A DNA stretch of 36,152 nucleotides from Vibrio sinus (GTDB taxonomy: Bacteria > Pseudomonadota > Gammaproteobacteria > Enterobacterales > Vibrionaceae). Location of the stretch: positions 1 through 36,152 of the forward strand of contig NZ_JAMKMR010000030.1 in assembly GCF_023634645.1 (NCBI RefSeq), read 5' to 3'. Shown piece by piece: positions 7,391 to 15,772 of the stretch (positions within the stretch are counted from its first letter, which is position 1; each line of letters starts with the position of its first letter). The notes under the pieces are model-generated. The model did not search any database, was not told where the DNA came from, and was given only the letters and a program-made list of their open reading frames with translations. The translations under genes and the position numbers were made by a program.

Positions 7391-8446
7391 TTATGGATTA
7401 GAGTTAGTCTCATAGTCTAAATTGTTGATAATTCTTAGTATTTCAGCGATAGGTTCAAATAAATTCTCTGATATGTAGTGATTGGTTTCAACGCCATGCA
7501 TTAGAGCGCGCGCCAGAGGTCTATTTTCTACAACCGGTACGCCATGTTTCTCTGCAAGTTTAACCATATGTAGAGCCATTTCTCCTCGGCCTTTTTCGAG
7601 TACCTTAGGTAGAGGAGTTTCTCCTTCTTTGTAGAATAGGCAGACAGCTAAATGGGTCGGGTTACGTATTAATACTGAAGATTTCTTTACGTTGTCGGCA
7701 AGACTGCCACTTTGAATCTCTTTATGGGTTTGTTTGCGTTTTTGTTTTATCTCTGGGTTACCTTCCATATCCTTATGCTCTTGCTTAATGTCTTCTTTCG
7801 ACATCTTTAATTGCTTCATTAGTGTGTGCTTTTGGAACGCAAAATCCAGTGCGCCGAAGACGACGTAAAATGCAATTAAACATCCCCATAACCAAAGGCA
7901 CAGCGTTGCAGTAATAGACAGGCCGCAACTGAGCCCACACAAAGGAAGAAACTGCAATGAGTTACTGTATTTATTTAAAATGTAGGCAAAAATAATGGAG
8001 AGTAGTGCGACCTTCAAACAAGACTTAAATAATTCAAATAAGCTCTTCATGGAGAAGATATTCTTGAAGTTGCTTATGGGGTTAATTTTTTCTCCTTTTG
8101 GATGAATGGCTTCTGGAGAAAATAACGGGCCAACTTGAGCAATGAGCGTCAGTAAGGTGATAAAAATCAACATCAAAGCTAGGCCAACACCAAAATGGAG
8201 CATGAATCCCACAAAAGTGCCCAGAATATTGCCAACTGCTTGCTTGATGGGCAGGTTTAATGAATCTAGAGTTACCGTAATGATGGCTTGCATTCCTACC
8301 ATCAAGTGATGACCTTGAAAGTAGAAAAATAGTAATATTGCCGCAAGTTGGACTCCGGTGGTCACCTCGTTACTTTTGGCCACTTCTCCCTTTTTACGAG
8401 CATCTTTAATTTTCTTTTGCGTGGGCTTTTCGGTTTTTTCAGCCAT
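7391..8446 (-). CDS. sctU: Type III export switch protein SctU (SsaU/EscU)
   Basis: This 351-residue inner-membrane protein is the substrate-specificity switch of the export gate. The N-terminal half carries hydrophobic segments between about residues 30 and 215. A basic linker (KQEHKDMEGNPEIKQKRKQ) leads into the cytoplasmic domain. The autocleavage motif N-P-T-H is at residues 262-265, within RNPTHLAVCLFYKEGETPLP. Cleavage between Asn and Pro remodels the surface that sorts early from late substrates. Its start lies 2 bases after the sctT stop, and it ends the R-S-T-U block. The length is close to SsaU (about 350). The N-terminus MAEKTEKPTQKKIKDARKKG is characteristic of the FlhB/SctU family. 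Confidence 0.96.
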   Translation of the reverse strand: MAEKTEKPTQKKIKDARKKGEVAKSNEVTTGVQLAAILLFFYFQGHHLMVGMQAIITVTLDSLNLPIKQAVGNILGTFVGFMLHFGVGLALMLIFITLLTLIAQVGPLFSPEAIHPKGEKINPISNFKNIFSMKSLFELFKSCLKVALLSIIFAYILNKYSNSLQFLPLCGLSCGLSITATLCLWLWGCLIAFYVVFGALDFAFQKHTLMKQLKMSKEDIKQEHKDMEGNPEIKQKRKQTHKEIQSGSLADNVKKSSVLIRNPTHLAVCLFYKEGETPLPKVLEKGRGEMALHMVKLAEKHGVPVVENRPLARALMHGVETNHYISENLFEPIAEILRIINNLDYETNSNP

Positions 8447-8448
8447 GT

Positions 8449-9231
8449 TTATTGCACGCTCATCTTAAACACTAAATCTTGAATGTGGTGCTCGAATAGG
8501 TTTATACGTTGCAGAAAATGACCAAACGAGAAGTTGAGACTCAACAGAATGAGCAGTATTGCCATTGCCGATTTGATCGGCATAGAGAGAAAGAAGACGT
8601 TCAGCTGCTGCGCCGATCGGTTAATGAGTCCAAGCGCTAAGTCGACCAAAAGCATGATAACCATGGCTGGTAAGGCAAAGCTTATCGCTAAGTCAAACAT
8701 GAGATGCCATTCGTGACTGAGAAAATTGAATAAATCTTTGCTCAGTTCGAGATCGTTTCCTAACGGTAATAGGGTGTATGAGATATAAATACCGTCAAGC
8801 AGCTTATTGAACCCGCCGGTGACGAGGAATAATACGGTCAGTACCTGGTTAAATAAGATACCAAATACCGAAGCTTGGGTACCCAATAATGGATTGTATA
8901 CCGTAGACATGGAAGCGCCGCGCATGGTGTCGATGATGAACCCCGCGACATCGATTGCCCAAAATGGAATGGCGGCGGAAAATCCGATACACAAGCCAAT
9001 GAATATTTCACGCAACATGAGCTCGGCAAATGGTAACATTTTCGGCTCGGTAAGAATGGGCAGGTTTTGGTATATAGGGAGCAAGGGAAGCGCGATTAAA
9101 ATGACTAACGCGTTGCGCACCAACACGCCGCCTAACGATTTTCTTGAAAATAGCGGTAATAGCATCATCACGCCAAGTGGCCGCAATGTACATACTGCCA
9201 GTGTGGCTAGCCACTGCATCACGTCAATCAT
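8449..9231 (-). CDS. sctT: Type III export gate protein SctT (SsaT/EscT)
   Basis: This 260-residue protein is almost entirely hydrophobic, with about six to eight membrane-embedded segments, as expected of the FliR/SctT family. Together with SctR and SctS it forms the helical export-gate complex at the entrance to the channel. The family pattern LRPLGVMMLLPLFSRKSLGG near the N-terminus and the EIFIGLCIGFSAAIPFWAID stretch near residues 75-95 support the call. It overlaps sctS by 4 bases, indicating coupled translation. Its length matches SsaT (about 259). Confidence 0.95.
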   Translation of the reverse strand: MIDVMQWLATLAVCTLRPLGVMMLLPLFSRKSLGGVLVRNALVILIALPLLPIYQNLPILTEPKMLPFAELMLREIFIGLCIGFSAAIPFWAIDVAGFIIDTMRGASMSTVYNPLLGTQASVFGILFNQVLTVLFLVTGGFNKLLDGIYISYTLLPLGNDLELSKDLFNFLSHEWHLMFDLAISFALPAMVIMLLVDLALGLINRSAQQLNVFFLSMPIKSAMAILLILLSLNFSFGHFLQRINLFEHHIQDLVFKMSVQ

Positions 9232-9500
9232 TGCACACCCATGGAGCCGATTTGGTCAAATGCCATGTTGGCGTAGTTAAGTAGTGTTCCTCCCATCCAG
9301 TGATAAGTGATGACAAGTGTTACGCTAACAGCAATAAGCTTGATGAGAAACTGTATGGTCTGATCCTGAACTTGGGTCAGCGCTTGAATCAAGCTAATCA
9401 GTACACCAACCACCGACGCTACGACAACGGCGGGTAAAGAAAGCCAAAGTATGATCCAAAGCAGCTCCGAGGTGAGATTAACTATAATGGCTTGGTTCAT
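9228..9500 (-). CDS. sctS: Type III export gate protein SctS (SsaS/EscS)
   Basis: This 90-residue protein has two hydrophobic hairpin segments (residues 12-38 and 52-72) and the FliQ/SctS family signature LISLIQALTQVQDQTIQFL between them. Four copies normally pack around the SctR5-SctT1 core of the export gate. It overlaps both sctR and sctT by 4 bases in an ATGA arrangement, so R, S and T are probably made in a coupled way. The size is the usual one for the family. Confidence 0.96.
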   Translation of the reverse strand: MNQAIIVNLTSELLWIILWLSLPAVVVASVVGVLISLIQALTQVQDQTIQFLIKLIAVSVTLVITYHWMGGTLLNYANMAFDQIGSMGVQ

Positions 9501-10150
9501 GAGTAAGACAGCATCAGTTGAGTGAGAAGCTTTTCCCAGCCTCCCATGAGGACAAAAATAAGCAGTTTAAATGGCAACGAAATGGTCATCGGAGAAACCA
9601 TCATCATTCCCATAGCCAGCAAAATATTCGATACAATCAAATCGATGGCCACAAATGGCAGAAACAACAACAATCCAATCTTAAATGCTTCAATGAGTTG
9701 GCTAACGGTAAAAGCAGGAATCATCACTAGGAGTGAGCCATCATCTAGCTTTTTTTGATATTGCTTGGGCCAAAGTCGGTGTCCGACTTCGCTAAAAAAA
9801 TGAATCTGCTTAGGATCGGTGTGGCGTTTTAGAAACACGCGGTATGGCTCTAATGCGCCTTGGTCAATCTGTTGGTAAAATTTGTCCGAAGTGAGGCTAA
9901 TCGGAGTGTGTTGGAGGTTATCTTTTATCTTCAGCCCAACTGGGGCCATGATAAACATGGTTAGGATAAGAGCCAAACCATATATTGCCATATTTGGTGG
10001 TATTTGTTGGATGCCCAGCGCGTTACGTAGAAGAGAAAAAACGACGGAAAGTTTTAGGAACGACGTTGCCATTACCGCAAATAAAGGTAAGACAGACAGG
10101 GAAAACAAAAATATGATGAGCTGAAAAGGATGATCGAGTAAAGAAGACAT
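9497..10150 (-). CDS. sctR: Type III export gate protein SctR (SsaR/EscR)
   Basis: This 217-residue FliP/SctR-family protein has an N-terminal hydrophobic segment with the family motif VMATSFLKLSVVFSLLRNAL, a charged periplasmic-facing middle (residues 85-150) and two C-terminal hydrophobic segments (LLFLPFVAIDLIVSNILLAM, then LPFKLLIFVLMGGW). Five copies form the core of the export gate. An AGGA ribosome-binding site precedes the ATG. In SPI-2 the ssaR gene follows ssaQ; here it follows ssaE on the opposite arm of the locus. Confidence 0.96.
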   Translation of the reverse strand: MSSLLDHPFQLIIFLFSLSVLPLFAVMATSFLKLSVVFSLLRNALGIQQIPPNMAIYGLALILTMFIMAPVGLKIKDNLQHTPISLTSDKFYQQIDQGALEPYRVFLKRHTDPKQIHFFSEVGHRLWPKQYQKKLDDGSLLVMIPAFTVSQLIEAFKIGLLLFLPFVAIDLIVSNILLAMGMMMVSPMTISLPFKLLIFVLMGGWEKLLTQLMLSYS

Positions 10151-10233
10151 ATTTTAATTTCCTAAGTTATCGTATATTTTATTGGCCGATGTGATTGATG
10201 CTCATAAACATAAGCTCGGGCATTTAAACCATA

Positions 10234-10482
10234 CTAATGGCGGACGTAGTCCCAGATGGTTACCTTGTGGTAACGCATCCACAGTTTCAAAATCACGCGT
10301 TTCGCAGCCCAACACGCGCTTAGTTGTATTTGGTAGTTGTTATACACATCCGGTTCACACCCCTGTTGGCAACGTGCTGTTAAACGCGCTATGTGTTTGT
10401 CCAGCTGCATTTCTAGCTCTAGTTTGAAGCTGCCATCTGAGTCATTTTTTAATTTATCTTCAAGTTGGGTGATAGTGGTCAT
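10234..10482 (-). CDS. ssaE: SsaE/EscE-like type III co-chaperone
   Basis: This 82-residue protein begins MTTITQLEDKLKND, close to the start of Salmonella SsaE as I recall it (MTTLTRLEDLLLHS), and has the same length (about 80). SsaE/EscE proteins are small helical hairpins. EscE pairs with the needle co-chaperone EscG, and SsaE has been reported to assist secretion of the filament protein SseB. The position supports the call: it starts 9 bases after the sctD stop, the same order (ssaC-ssaD-ssaE) as in SPI-2. In SPI-2 the translocon genes follow; here an 83-base gap leads to sctR. Confidence 0.8.
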   Translation of the reverse strand: MTTITQLEDKLKNDSDGSFKLELEMQLDKHIARLTARCQQGCEPDVYNNYQIQLSACWAAKRVILKLWMRYHKVTIWDYVRH

Positions 10483-10491
10483 TGAGCGCCT

Positions 10492-11733
10492 CTATAGCAT
10501 TAATGGGATATGCAGTAGCTGATTGCTTTTGGTAAGGACAACCCCTGTTTTGTCTAAATGGGTCACTTTATATCCGTTGGGCAATCGAGTGCCTTCCACC
10601 ACTCGTGAACCGTTATTCAAAATCAAATAAGGGTGCCTTTCGTTGCCACCAAAGCTTATGATGGGAGCGGGAAGAAGATCTAACATGGATTGACTCACGG
10701 GAATATTTTGGTAAATCACTCTCATGGTCGAGGCAGGTGCGGTGTACTTTTTTAGTATATGCTTAAGCTGCGCTTCTCGCTTGGCAGAAAGGTGACCAGT
10801 TAGTGTTGTCGTATCACCATGTTGAGAAATACTGATTCTGGTTAGTAGTTGATTATTTTTAAGATCTTTGATTAAACCCTGTAAATTACGACCTTTGTGG
10901 CTTTTGACTTCCCATGACTTCAAACCTTTTATTTGCGCTATCTCTTCGCTGACCTTTTCCCATTGCTTGTCGGCGGTTAAATCACCGGAAATGATCACTT
11001 TTCCAAGCTGATCGCCAGAGCTCACCGAGACATTTGAATAACCATTTTTGTGTAAGGCAAAGTCAACATTTTCAATGATGGTGTCTTGGCAAATTGCCTT
11101 ATTGTTGAAATGGATACCTATATTATTGAGTTTATTTAGTAGCTCTTGATAGCTAGATGTGTCGGTACAATAGCCACTTAATGTTACAATGCCATCGTGT
11201 GACCAAGTGGTGTGTAAGGCTTTATAGGTTGGATGAGAGGCGACTTCGTTCTGTAGCCATTTCTTTGGGCTAATAGATGTACCGCTTGGCTTTCTGGCAC
11301 CAAACCCGTTGAAGTAAGCGAGCGCACACGCCAATATCAAGCTGAAAATCAACAACACAACCACAGGCCAACGGTAGGGCTTGGTGGCGACTGTTTCTGA
11401 TAATCGTTCAGGTATTTCTTTTAATGTTAGGTCTTCGTCGTCTTTGCCCAATAAAAAGCTAAAGCCCGCTAAATCAATCACCTTAGAGCTCGGTAGGACA
11501 TATGGGAAAGCTTGCTTCTCTCCTTGAAACCATAATGGTATGGCGTCCTCTTGGACCGTTACCTCTGCTTCACTAACAACCAGCGTTGGTTGAAGGTTGT
11601 CCTCGAGAAAAACCGCAAGATCTGCATTGTTTGAGCCAATGGAAAACTCTCCCATTGGCAATTTCAGTTCACGGCCTTTTAAACTGCCGCTCAAAATAAG
11701 AAGCTTCCACTTTGATAACACTGAACACCTCAA
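10492..11733 (-). CDS. sctD: Inner-membrane ring protein SctD (SsaD/EscD)
   Basis: This 413-residue protein has the SctD layout: an N-terminal cytoplasmic FHA-like beta domain (residues 8-115, LLILSGSLKGRELKLPMGEF), a single transmembrane helix near residues 122-145 (WPVVVLLIFSLILACALAYF), and a periplasmic part of repeated ring-building modules. One of these modules has the pattern LSGYCTDTSSYQELLNKLNN. SctD forms the outer inner-membrane ring around SctJ and links to the secretin. It overlaps sctC by 4 bases (ATGA) and is followed by ssaE, as in SPI-2. The length agrees with SsaD (about 403). Confidence 0.94.
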   Translation of the reverse strand: MRCSVLSKWKLLILSGSLKGRELKLPMGEFSIGSNNADLAVFLEDNLQPTLVVSEAEVTVQEDAIPLWFQGEKQAFPYVLPSSKVIDLAGFSFLLGKDDEDLTLKEIPERLSETVATKPYRWPVVVLLIFSLILACALAYFNGFGARKPSGTSISPKKWLQNEVASHPTYKALHTTWSHDGIVTLSGYCTDTSSYQELLNKLNNIGIHFNNKAICQDTIIENVDFALHKNGYSNVSVSSGDQLGKVIISGDLTADKQWEKVSEEIAQIKGLKSWEVKSHKGRNLQGLIKDLKNNQLLTRISISQHGDTTTLTGHLSAKREAQLKHILKKYTAPASTMRVIYQNIPVSQSMLDLLPAPIISFGGNERHPYLILNNGSRVVEGTRLPNGYKVTHLDKTGVVLTKSNQLLHIPLML

Positions 11734-13205
11734 CCTAGTGAAATGGGGGAGGCTTTAATGAGAAACAGGCGGATCACGCTATTTTTGCTATGGTCTTTGT
11801 TTCGGAATAGATAACCCAATATGGGTATATCACCTAACAGAGGTATTTTGCTGTCCACTTCCGTGTCTTCATCTTGGACAAATCCGCCTAGCAGCAGACT
11901 CTGACCTGGTTTCAGCGTGGCTTGAGTGGCGATTTGTGAATTTTGTACCTGTGGTAGGTTACTGGTCTTTTGCGGTATCTGACGTCCATCCTGGATATTC
12001 AGTGTCAGCAATATTTTTTGGCTACCACTATCGTCCACTAACCTCGGGGTGACTCTTAACAGCGAGCCAGTTGTAACCGATTCAAGGTTTGCCACTTTTT
12101 CACCTGAGACTTTGGTATAAAAAGTAATATTTCTATCTAAAATGGCTTGGGCGTTATTTAATGTCACTATCGAAGGTCTGGATAATACTTTGGCTTTAGA
12201 GTGTTTTTCGAGTGCATTAAGCTTGAGTAAGAAATTACCCGTATCATTAACGACAGTCGAAAATGTCCCATCTCCAGCGCCTGTATCTGTATTGAAGTTA
12301 ACTCGCCCACCACCAATTTTGGCAGAGGCGGACCAGTCAATCCCTAGACTGTTTAGCCCTCCAGCATCGACATCGATGATCTCCACCGAGACTTGTATTT
12401 GAGTTTGCTTTTTATCCAGTTGCTCAATCAGCTCATGGTAGAGCGGCATGTTCGCCTGACGGCCACGAACCACAATAGCATTCTGTCTAGGGTCGGAAGA
12501 AAACACAGGTAATGTGCTATTTGAAGCGTTAGTCTGCTTGCCGTCGCTACTAATAGGGATGGCTTGGCCTTGAGCCATGCTTTTTAAAACTGAAACGACA
12601 CCCGGTACAGTGACTTTTTGGCCGCGATAACTATAAACATTATCCGATGCGGACGCGAATTTAAGCGGAAAGACGCGGATTGCTTCTTTGTTTTGGGCTT
12701 GCTCTAAAATTTTTTGGTCAAGACTCTGTGCAAGCTGAGAGGTCCTTGATACACAAACAGGCACGCCAGATATCTCCAGTGCGTTCACTCGCGGTATTTT
12801 TTTAAACGAACAGAATTTAGATGATGCTATACCCACTTTGTGTAAATATTGGGCGATTTTAGTGGCTTGCACATATTTAGGACTAATGATTTTGTGCTCT
12901 ATTTGTCTTGATTTATAGAAATGAAGCGATGCGCCATCGTAGTAGTAGGCTAGGTTAAAACTGCGAGATAAACGCTCCAACGTTTTTTGCGGGGTCGTAC
13001 CCTCTATTTTGCCCATAAAGCTGTCGTCGATTGCCGGATCGACGGTAACAGGGACATCATAGTTGGTGCCAAATGCTTTTAGTAATGAGGATAGCTTCAT
13101 ACCTTTGGTAATCATGAAAAACTCTTTTCCATGCCAAGGTATGTGGTCAGACGCGCTTACTGCTGAGCAAACAAAACAGAATAAAAGTAATGCAATCCAC
13201 TTCAT
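11730..13205 (-). CDS. sctC: Outer-membrane secretin SctC (SsaC/EscC)
   Basis: This 491-residue secretin begins with a Sec signal peptide (MKWIALLLFCFVCSAVSA). N0/N1-type periplasmic domains follow (residues 30-170, including GTTPQKTLERLSRSF), then an N3-type domain with the QNAIVVRGRQANMPLYHELI segment. The C-terminal beta-barrel domain contains the family pattern ISVEIIDVDA-type start, VLSRPSIVTLNNAQAIL and PLLGDIPILGYLFRNKD. The protein forms the outer-membrane channel of the injectisome. GAGG precedes the ATG, and the gene begins 13 bases after the ssaB-like stop. No separate pilotin is visible nearby. The length is near SsaC (about 497). Confidence 0.97.
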   Translation of the reverse strand: MKWIALLLFCFVCSAVSASDHIPWHGKEFFMITKGMKLSSLLKAFGTNYDVPVTVDPAIDDSFMGKIEGTTPQKTLERLSRSFNLAYYYDGASLHFYKSRQIEHKIISPKYVQATKIAQYLHKVGIASSKFCSFKKIPRVNALEISGVPVCVSRTSQLAQSLDQKILEQAQNKEAIRVFPLKFASASDNVYSYRGQKVTVPGVVSVLKSMAQGQAIPISSDGKQTNASNSTLPVFSSDPRQNAIVVRGRQANMPLYHELIEQLDKKQTQIQVSVEIIDVDAGGLNSLGIDWSASAKIGGGRVNFNTDTGAGDGTFSTVVNDTGNFLLKLNALEKHSKAKVLSRPSIVTLNNAQAILDRNITFYTKVSGEKVANLESVTTGSLLRVTPRLVDDSGSQKILLTLNIQDGRQIPQKTSNLPQVQNSQIATQATLKPGQSLLLGGFVQDEDTEVDSKIPLLGDIPILGYLFRNKDHSKNSVIRLFLIKASPISLG

Positions 13206-13218
13206 TTTCTTGCCTCAT

Positions 13219-13629
13219 TCACGCGAAGCTCATGACTTCTAACAAGTTATCGTTATTTTCCAGAGACTTGTTGTTGAAACCAGATGAGACATATTTGACC
13301 AGAGCGCAATGTAAAGTGAGTTTGCGATTAAATTCGCTAGAAGTCGGCTCTTTACTGTACCTTTGCCATAGAAACCAATTATCTGCGTGTGGAAGCAGAG
13401 CGAAGTCTAGGGTTTCATCACTTGAGGTTAGGAGTAAATTGGTTCTATTTACATCCATATTCGCCTGTTTGGACCAGATAATGTTAATTCCTATACAAAT
13501 GCCGTGGTGGCAATCCAAAGCTTTCGATAAGCTTCCTTGAATATCCAAAACCGCCTGTCTTCCAGAGCAGGATTCAACAATGATGCGTTCACAGCTTTGA
13601 AGCTTTTGCCAAATAGAAGGATGATTCAC
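13219..13629 (-). CDS. ssaB: SpiC/SsaB/SepD-like gatekeeper component
   Basis: This 136-residue protein occupies the ssaB (spiC) position directly upstream of the secretin gene. Its second half aligns by eye with Salmonella SpiC as I recall it: LLLTSSDETLDFALLPHADN here against LLLAAHPDVHDYAIQLTADG, then a conserved SSE and a helix with H-A-L. SpiC/SepD proteins act with SctW and SsaM/CesL as a cytoplasmic gatekeeper that holds back effectors until translocators are secreted. The start is GTG with AGGTGG about ten bases upstream. It is the first gene of the leftward operon, divergent from sctF. A generic class I chaperone is the alternative. Confidence 0.72.
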   Translation of the reverse strand: MNHPSIWQKLQSCERIIVESCSGRQAVLDIQGSLSKALDCHHGICIGINIIWSKQANMDVNRTNLLLTSSDETLDFALLPHADNWFLWQRYSKEPTSSEFNRKLTLHCALVKYVSSGFNNKSLENNDNLLEVMSFA

Positions 13630-14138
13630 AAATTAGTTCCACCTGTGTATACAAGAGTGCAATGAAAATGTATTAGTCCTAAATAGAAATAAGTTTAGTG
13701 AAAAATAAAAATACCTATTCCACTTTTCCTTTATAAATAAAGGCTAAGAATAATAGACTTGCTATTCGCCGGACTTTACCACTTAATTACTACACAAAAT
13801 AATGAAGTTTTTGTCTCATGAGAGTGAACAAGTCTATTTATTTTGTTTTATACGTTAACTATTTTTTATATTTACCTCCATGACACATTCGATGCGCTCA
13901 TCAGTGATATAAGTGCTTCTGTGCTAACTTTAACCTCATAAGACAATTATTGTTGATTTTCATTTTTGGAAAGTTAAATTGTTAAAATTCAATCATATAT
14001 GGAAATTTTTGTGACGGTATAAATGATTGGTATTTAGCAATATACCAATATGTGAGGAAATGTTTTCCAAAATTCATATATTGTTATTCACAAATATCAT
14101 GTGTATCGCTGCAATGAAATTGTTATGAAGGAGGCAAC
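13630..14138. promoter_or_regulatory. Divergent promoter region between the two secretion operons
   Basis: This 509-bp, visibly A+T-rich spacer separates the leftward ssaB-sctC operon from the rightward sctF operon and must contain both promoters. Two inverted repeats stand out. ATTGGTAT (14026-14033) and ATACCAAT (14042-14049) form a perfect dyad about 90 bp before sctF. TTTTGGAAA (13964-13972) and TTTCCAAAA (14064-14072) form a second perfect pair exactly 100 bp apart that brackets it. No regulator gene resembling ssrAB or ler is present in the window. No reading frame is supported here. Confidence 0.6.
14026..14049. promoter_or_regulatory. Candidate operator dyad upstream of sctF
   Basis: ATTGGTAT and ATACCAAT are perfect 8-bp inverted arms separated by 8 bp. 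The position, about 90 bp before the sctF start codon, suits a dimeric activator or repressor. The regulator is unknown. Confidence 0.4.
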
Positions 14139-14354
14139 GTGGATCTAGAAAAAATTACAGAACAATTGTCTGCACTTTCACAACAGGCATCTCAGCAAAT
14201 AGAAAACAAGATGACATCAAGTGATTTACAAAATCCAGATCAGTTGTTGCAAGCTCAGTTTAGTCTTCAACAATATTCGACATTCGTGAACTATGAAAGT
14301 GCAATTATCAAAGCAATAAAAGATATGCTAAGTGGAATTATCCAGAAAATATGA
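14139..14354 (+). CDS. sctF: Needle subunit SctF (SsaG/EscF)
   Basis: This 71-residue protein is the polymerising needle subunit. The C-terminal half, LLQAQFSLQQYSTFVNYESA then IIKAIKDMLSGIIQKI, is nearly the same as Salmonella SsaG as I recall it (QYSTFINYESSLIKMIKDML), and the length is identical. This is the strongest single indication that the apparatus is of the SPI-2/Ssa type. The start is GTG with an ideal AAGGAGG five bases before it. It is the first gene of the rightward operon, and its stop overlaps the sctG start (ATGA). Confidence 0.96.
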   Translation: MDLEKITEQLSALSQQASQQIENKMTSSDLQNPDQLLQAQFSLQQYSTFVNYESAIIKAIKDMLSGIIQKI

Positions 14355-14686
14355 CTGAGCCGAGTAAAGAACTATCAAGACTGTTGGTTGAAGTTGCTTT
14401 TACTGCGGTGAATAACAACTTTATGCATGAAGCTGAGGTGCTGTATGAAGCCATGCCTAAGTTAGGTATTGATGAACAATTAAGCCAAGTTTGCCAAGCG
14501 ATTATTTGTTTTGGGATGAGCAAAAATACCATGGCTTTATCGGCGATACGCCGCTCCGATTTACCAGAGGCCCGAGCCATTGAGGCCATCATTACTAACA
14601 CCCAGGATATGGATTTAACCGGATTTGATTCAAATGAGCCAGCCATTAAATTGATTAACTTATTAGCGCAACGAGAGGGTAGGTGA
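14351..14686 (+). CDS. sctG: Needle co-chaperone SctG (SsaH/EscG-like)
   Basis: This 111-residue helical protein sits between the needle and rod genes, where SPI-2 has ssaH and LEE-type systems have their YscG/EscG-like needle chaperones. The helices (LLVEVAFTAVNNNFMHEAEV, QVCQAIICFGMSKNTMALSA) look like the small TPR-like fold of that family, with alternating small and large hydrophobics. Such chaperones wrap the hydrophobic C-terminus of the needle subunit in the cytoplasm; SsaE probably completes the pair. It begins inside the sctF stop codon. It is somewhat longer than SsaH. Confidence 0.82.
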   Translation: MTEPSKELSRLLVEVAFTAVNNNFMHEAEVLYEAMPKLGIDEQLSQVCQAIICFGMSKNTMALSAIRRSDLPEARAIEAIITNTQDMDLTGFDSNEPAIKLINLLAQREGR

Positions 14687-14687
14687 A

Positions 14688-15029
14688 GTGGAGACACAAA
14701 TAATAAGACAGATGGCGTTACCACATGAAAAGTTGCTACAAGAACCTATGGAGCCAACTTCAAACCAAGTTACGGTTTTTAAAGATCTAATGAACCCAAC
14801 GCCCAAGCCATCTGCGACAGAAACAATGTTGTCTGCAATACAGGAAAAAAGCGTAAGGCTTGAATCATCGTTGCAAAGTGCCAAGCTAGAATCGGTGCAG
14901 CAACTGACTCCTGAAAAAATGCTCGCGACGCAAATTGGTCTTGTTCAATCCATTATTGAAGTTGATTTAGTCGCCAAAACTGCTGGCTCAGCGGCTCAGT
15001 CGGTGAATAAGCTTACGAGTATGCAATGA
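14688..15029 (+). CDS. sctI: Inner rod protein SctI (SsaI/EscI)
   Basis: This 113-residue protein has a polar, disordered-looking N-terminal 70 residues and a C-terminal amphipathic helix ending in the family pattern LVQSIIEVDLVAKTAGSAAQ then SVNKLTSMQ, which resembles the C-termini of SctI rod/adaptor proteins. SctI joins the export gate to the needle and is secreted early. The start is GTG, one base after the sctG stop, and the stop overlaps the sctJ start (ATGA). The order F-G-I-J equals ssaG-ssaH-ssaI-ssaJ. Confidence 0.88.
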   Translation: METQIIRQMALPHEKLLQEPMEPTSNQVTVFKDLMNPTPKPSATETMLSAIQEKSVRLESSLQSAKLESVQQLTPEKMLATQIGLVQSIIEVDLVAKTAGSAAQSVNKLTSMQ

Positions 15030-15772
15030 AGCCGGTACGCTTTAAGTTTAAATGGTCACTTTTGTTGGTTGTACTTCTACTCTTGGGTTGTAAAGAAAAT
15101 CTTTATAACAACTTGCCTGAAGAAGAAGCGAATCGTATGTTGGCTCTGTTGATGCTAAATCATATTCAAGCGACCAAAAAAGTTGATAAAAATGGTCAAG
15201 TGACCCTAGAAGTGGATAAAGCGCACTTTATTAACGCCGTAGAGATCCTAAGGCAAAATGGCTTCCCTAAAAGAAAGCGGGTTGATATCAATGATCTCTT
15301 TCCCTCTGGGCAATTAGTGACATCGCCAGAGCAAGAAAAAGCAAAAATGAACTACCTTAAGGAGCAGCAGCTTGAGCAGATGCTCTCTGATATGGATGGA
15401 GTGATCGATAGTAAAGTCTCCATCGCTTTGGACAAAACCGACGATACTGGCAGGCAAAAAACGGCTCCGTCTGCTGCGGTACTCATTAAGTATTCTCCAG
15501 AGGTAAACATTAGTGTTTACCGAAGTCAAATCAAAAGCTTAATACGAGATAGTATTCCCGGCATTAGTGATACCAATATTAGCATTATGATGACGCCAGC
15601 AACGTATCGCTATAGCTCAACTATGGCCCGTCCTTCATCCGTTGCTAAGCAATCTGGATTAACGTCAGACTACATCAACCTCTATATTGGTATTGGCGGT
15701 GCTTTGGTTTCATTAGCCGGTATTTTCATGCTCTTGTGTAGTCGTAGGTCTCAGCGATATGAAGATAGATAA
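15026..15772 (+). CDS. sctJ: Inner-membrane ring lipoprotein SctJ (SsaJ/EscJ)
   Basis: This 248-residue protein has a lipoprotein signal peptide with lipobox LLGC (LLVVLLLLGCKENLYNNL), placing the acylated cysteine near residue 22. Two ring-building modules follow (residues 25-85 with EEEANRMLALLMLNHIQATK, and 108-190 with LEQMLSDMDGVIDSKVSIAL), then a C-terminal transmembrane helix (YIGIGGALVSLAGIFMLLCS). It forms the inner ring of the MS-ring-like basal body inside SctD. The length equals SsaJ within a residue or two. It overlaps both neighbours. Confidence 0.97.
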   Translation: MKPVRFKFKWSLLLVVLLLLGCKENLYNNLPEEEANRMLALLMLNHIQATKKVDKNGQVTLEVDKAHFINAVEILRQNGFPKRKRVDINDLFPSGQLVTSPEQEKAKMNYLKEQQLEQMLSDMDGVIDSKVSIALDKTDDTGRQKTAPSAAVLIKYSPEVNISVYRSQIKSLIRDSIPGISDTNISIMMTPATYRYSSTMARPSSVAKQSGLTSDYINLYIGIGGALVSLAGIFMLLCSRRSQRYEDR

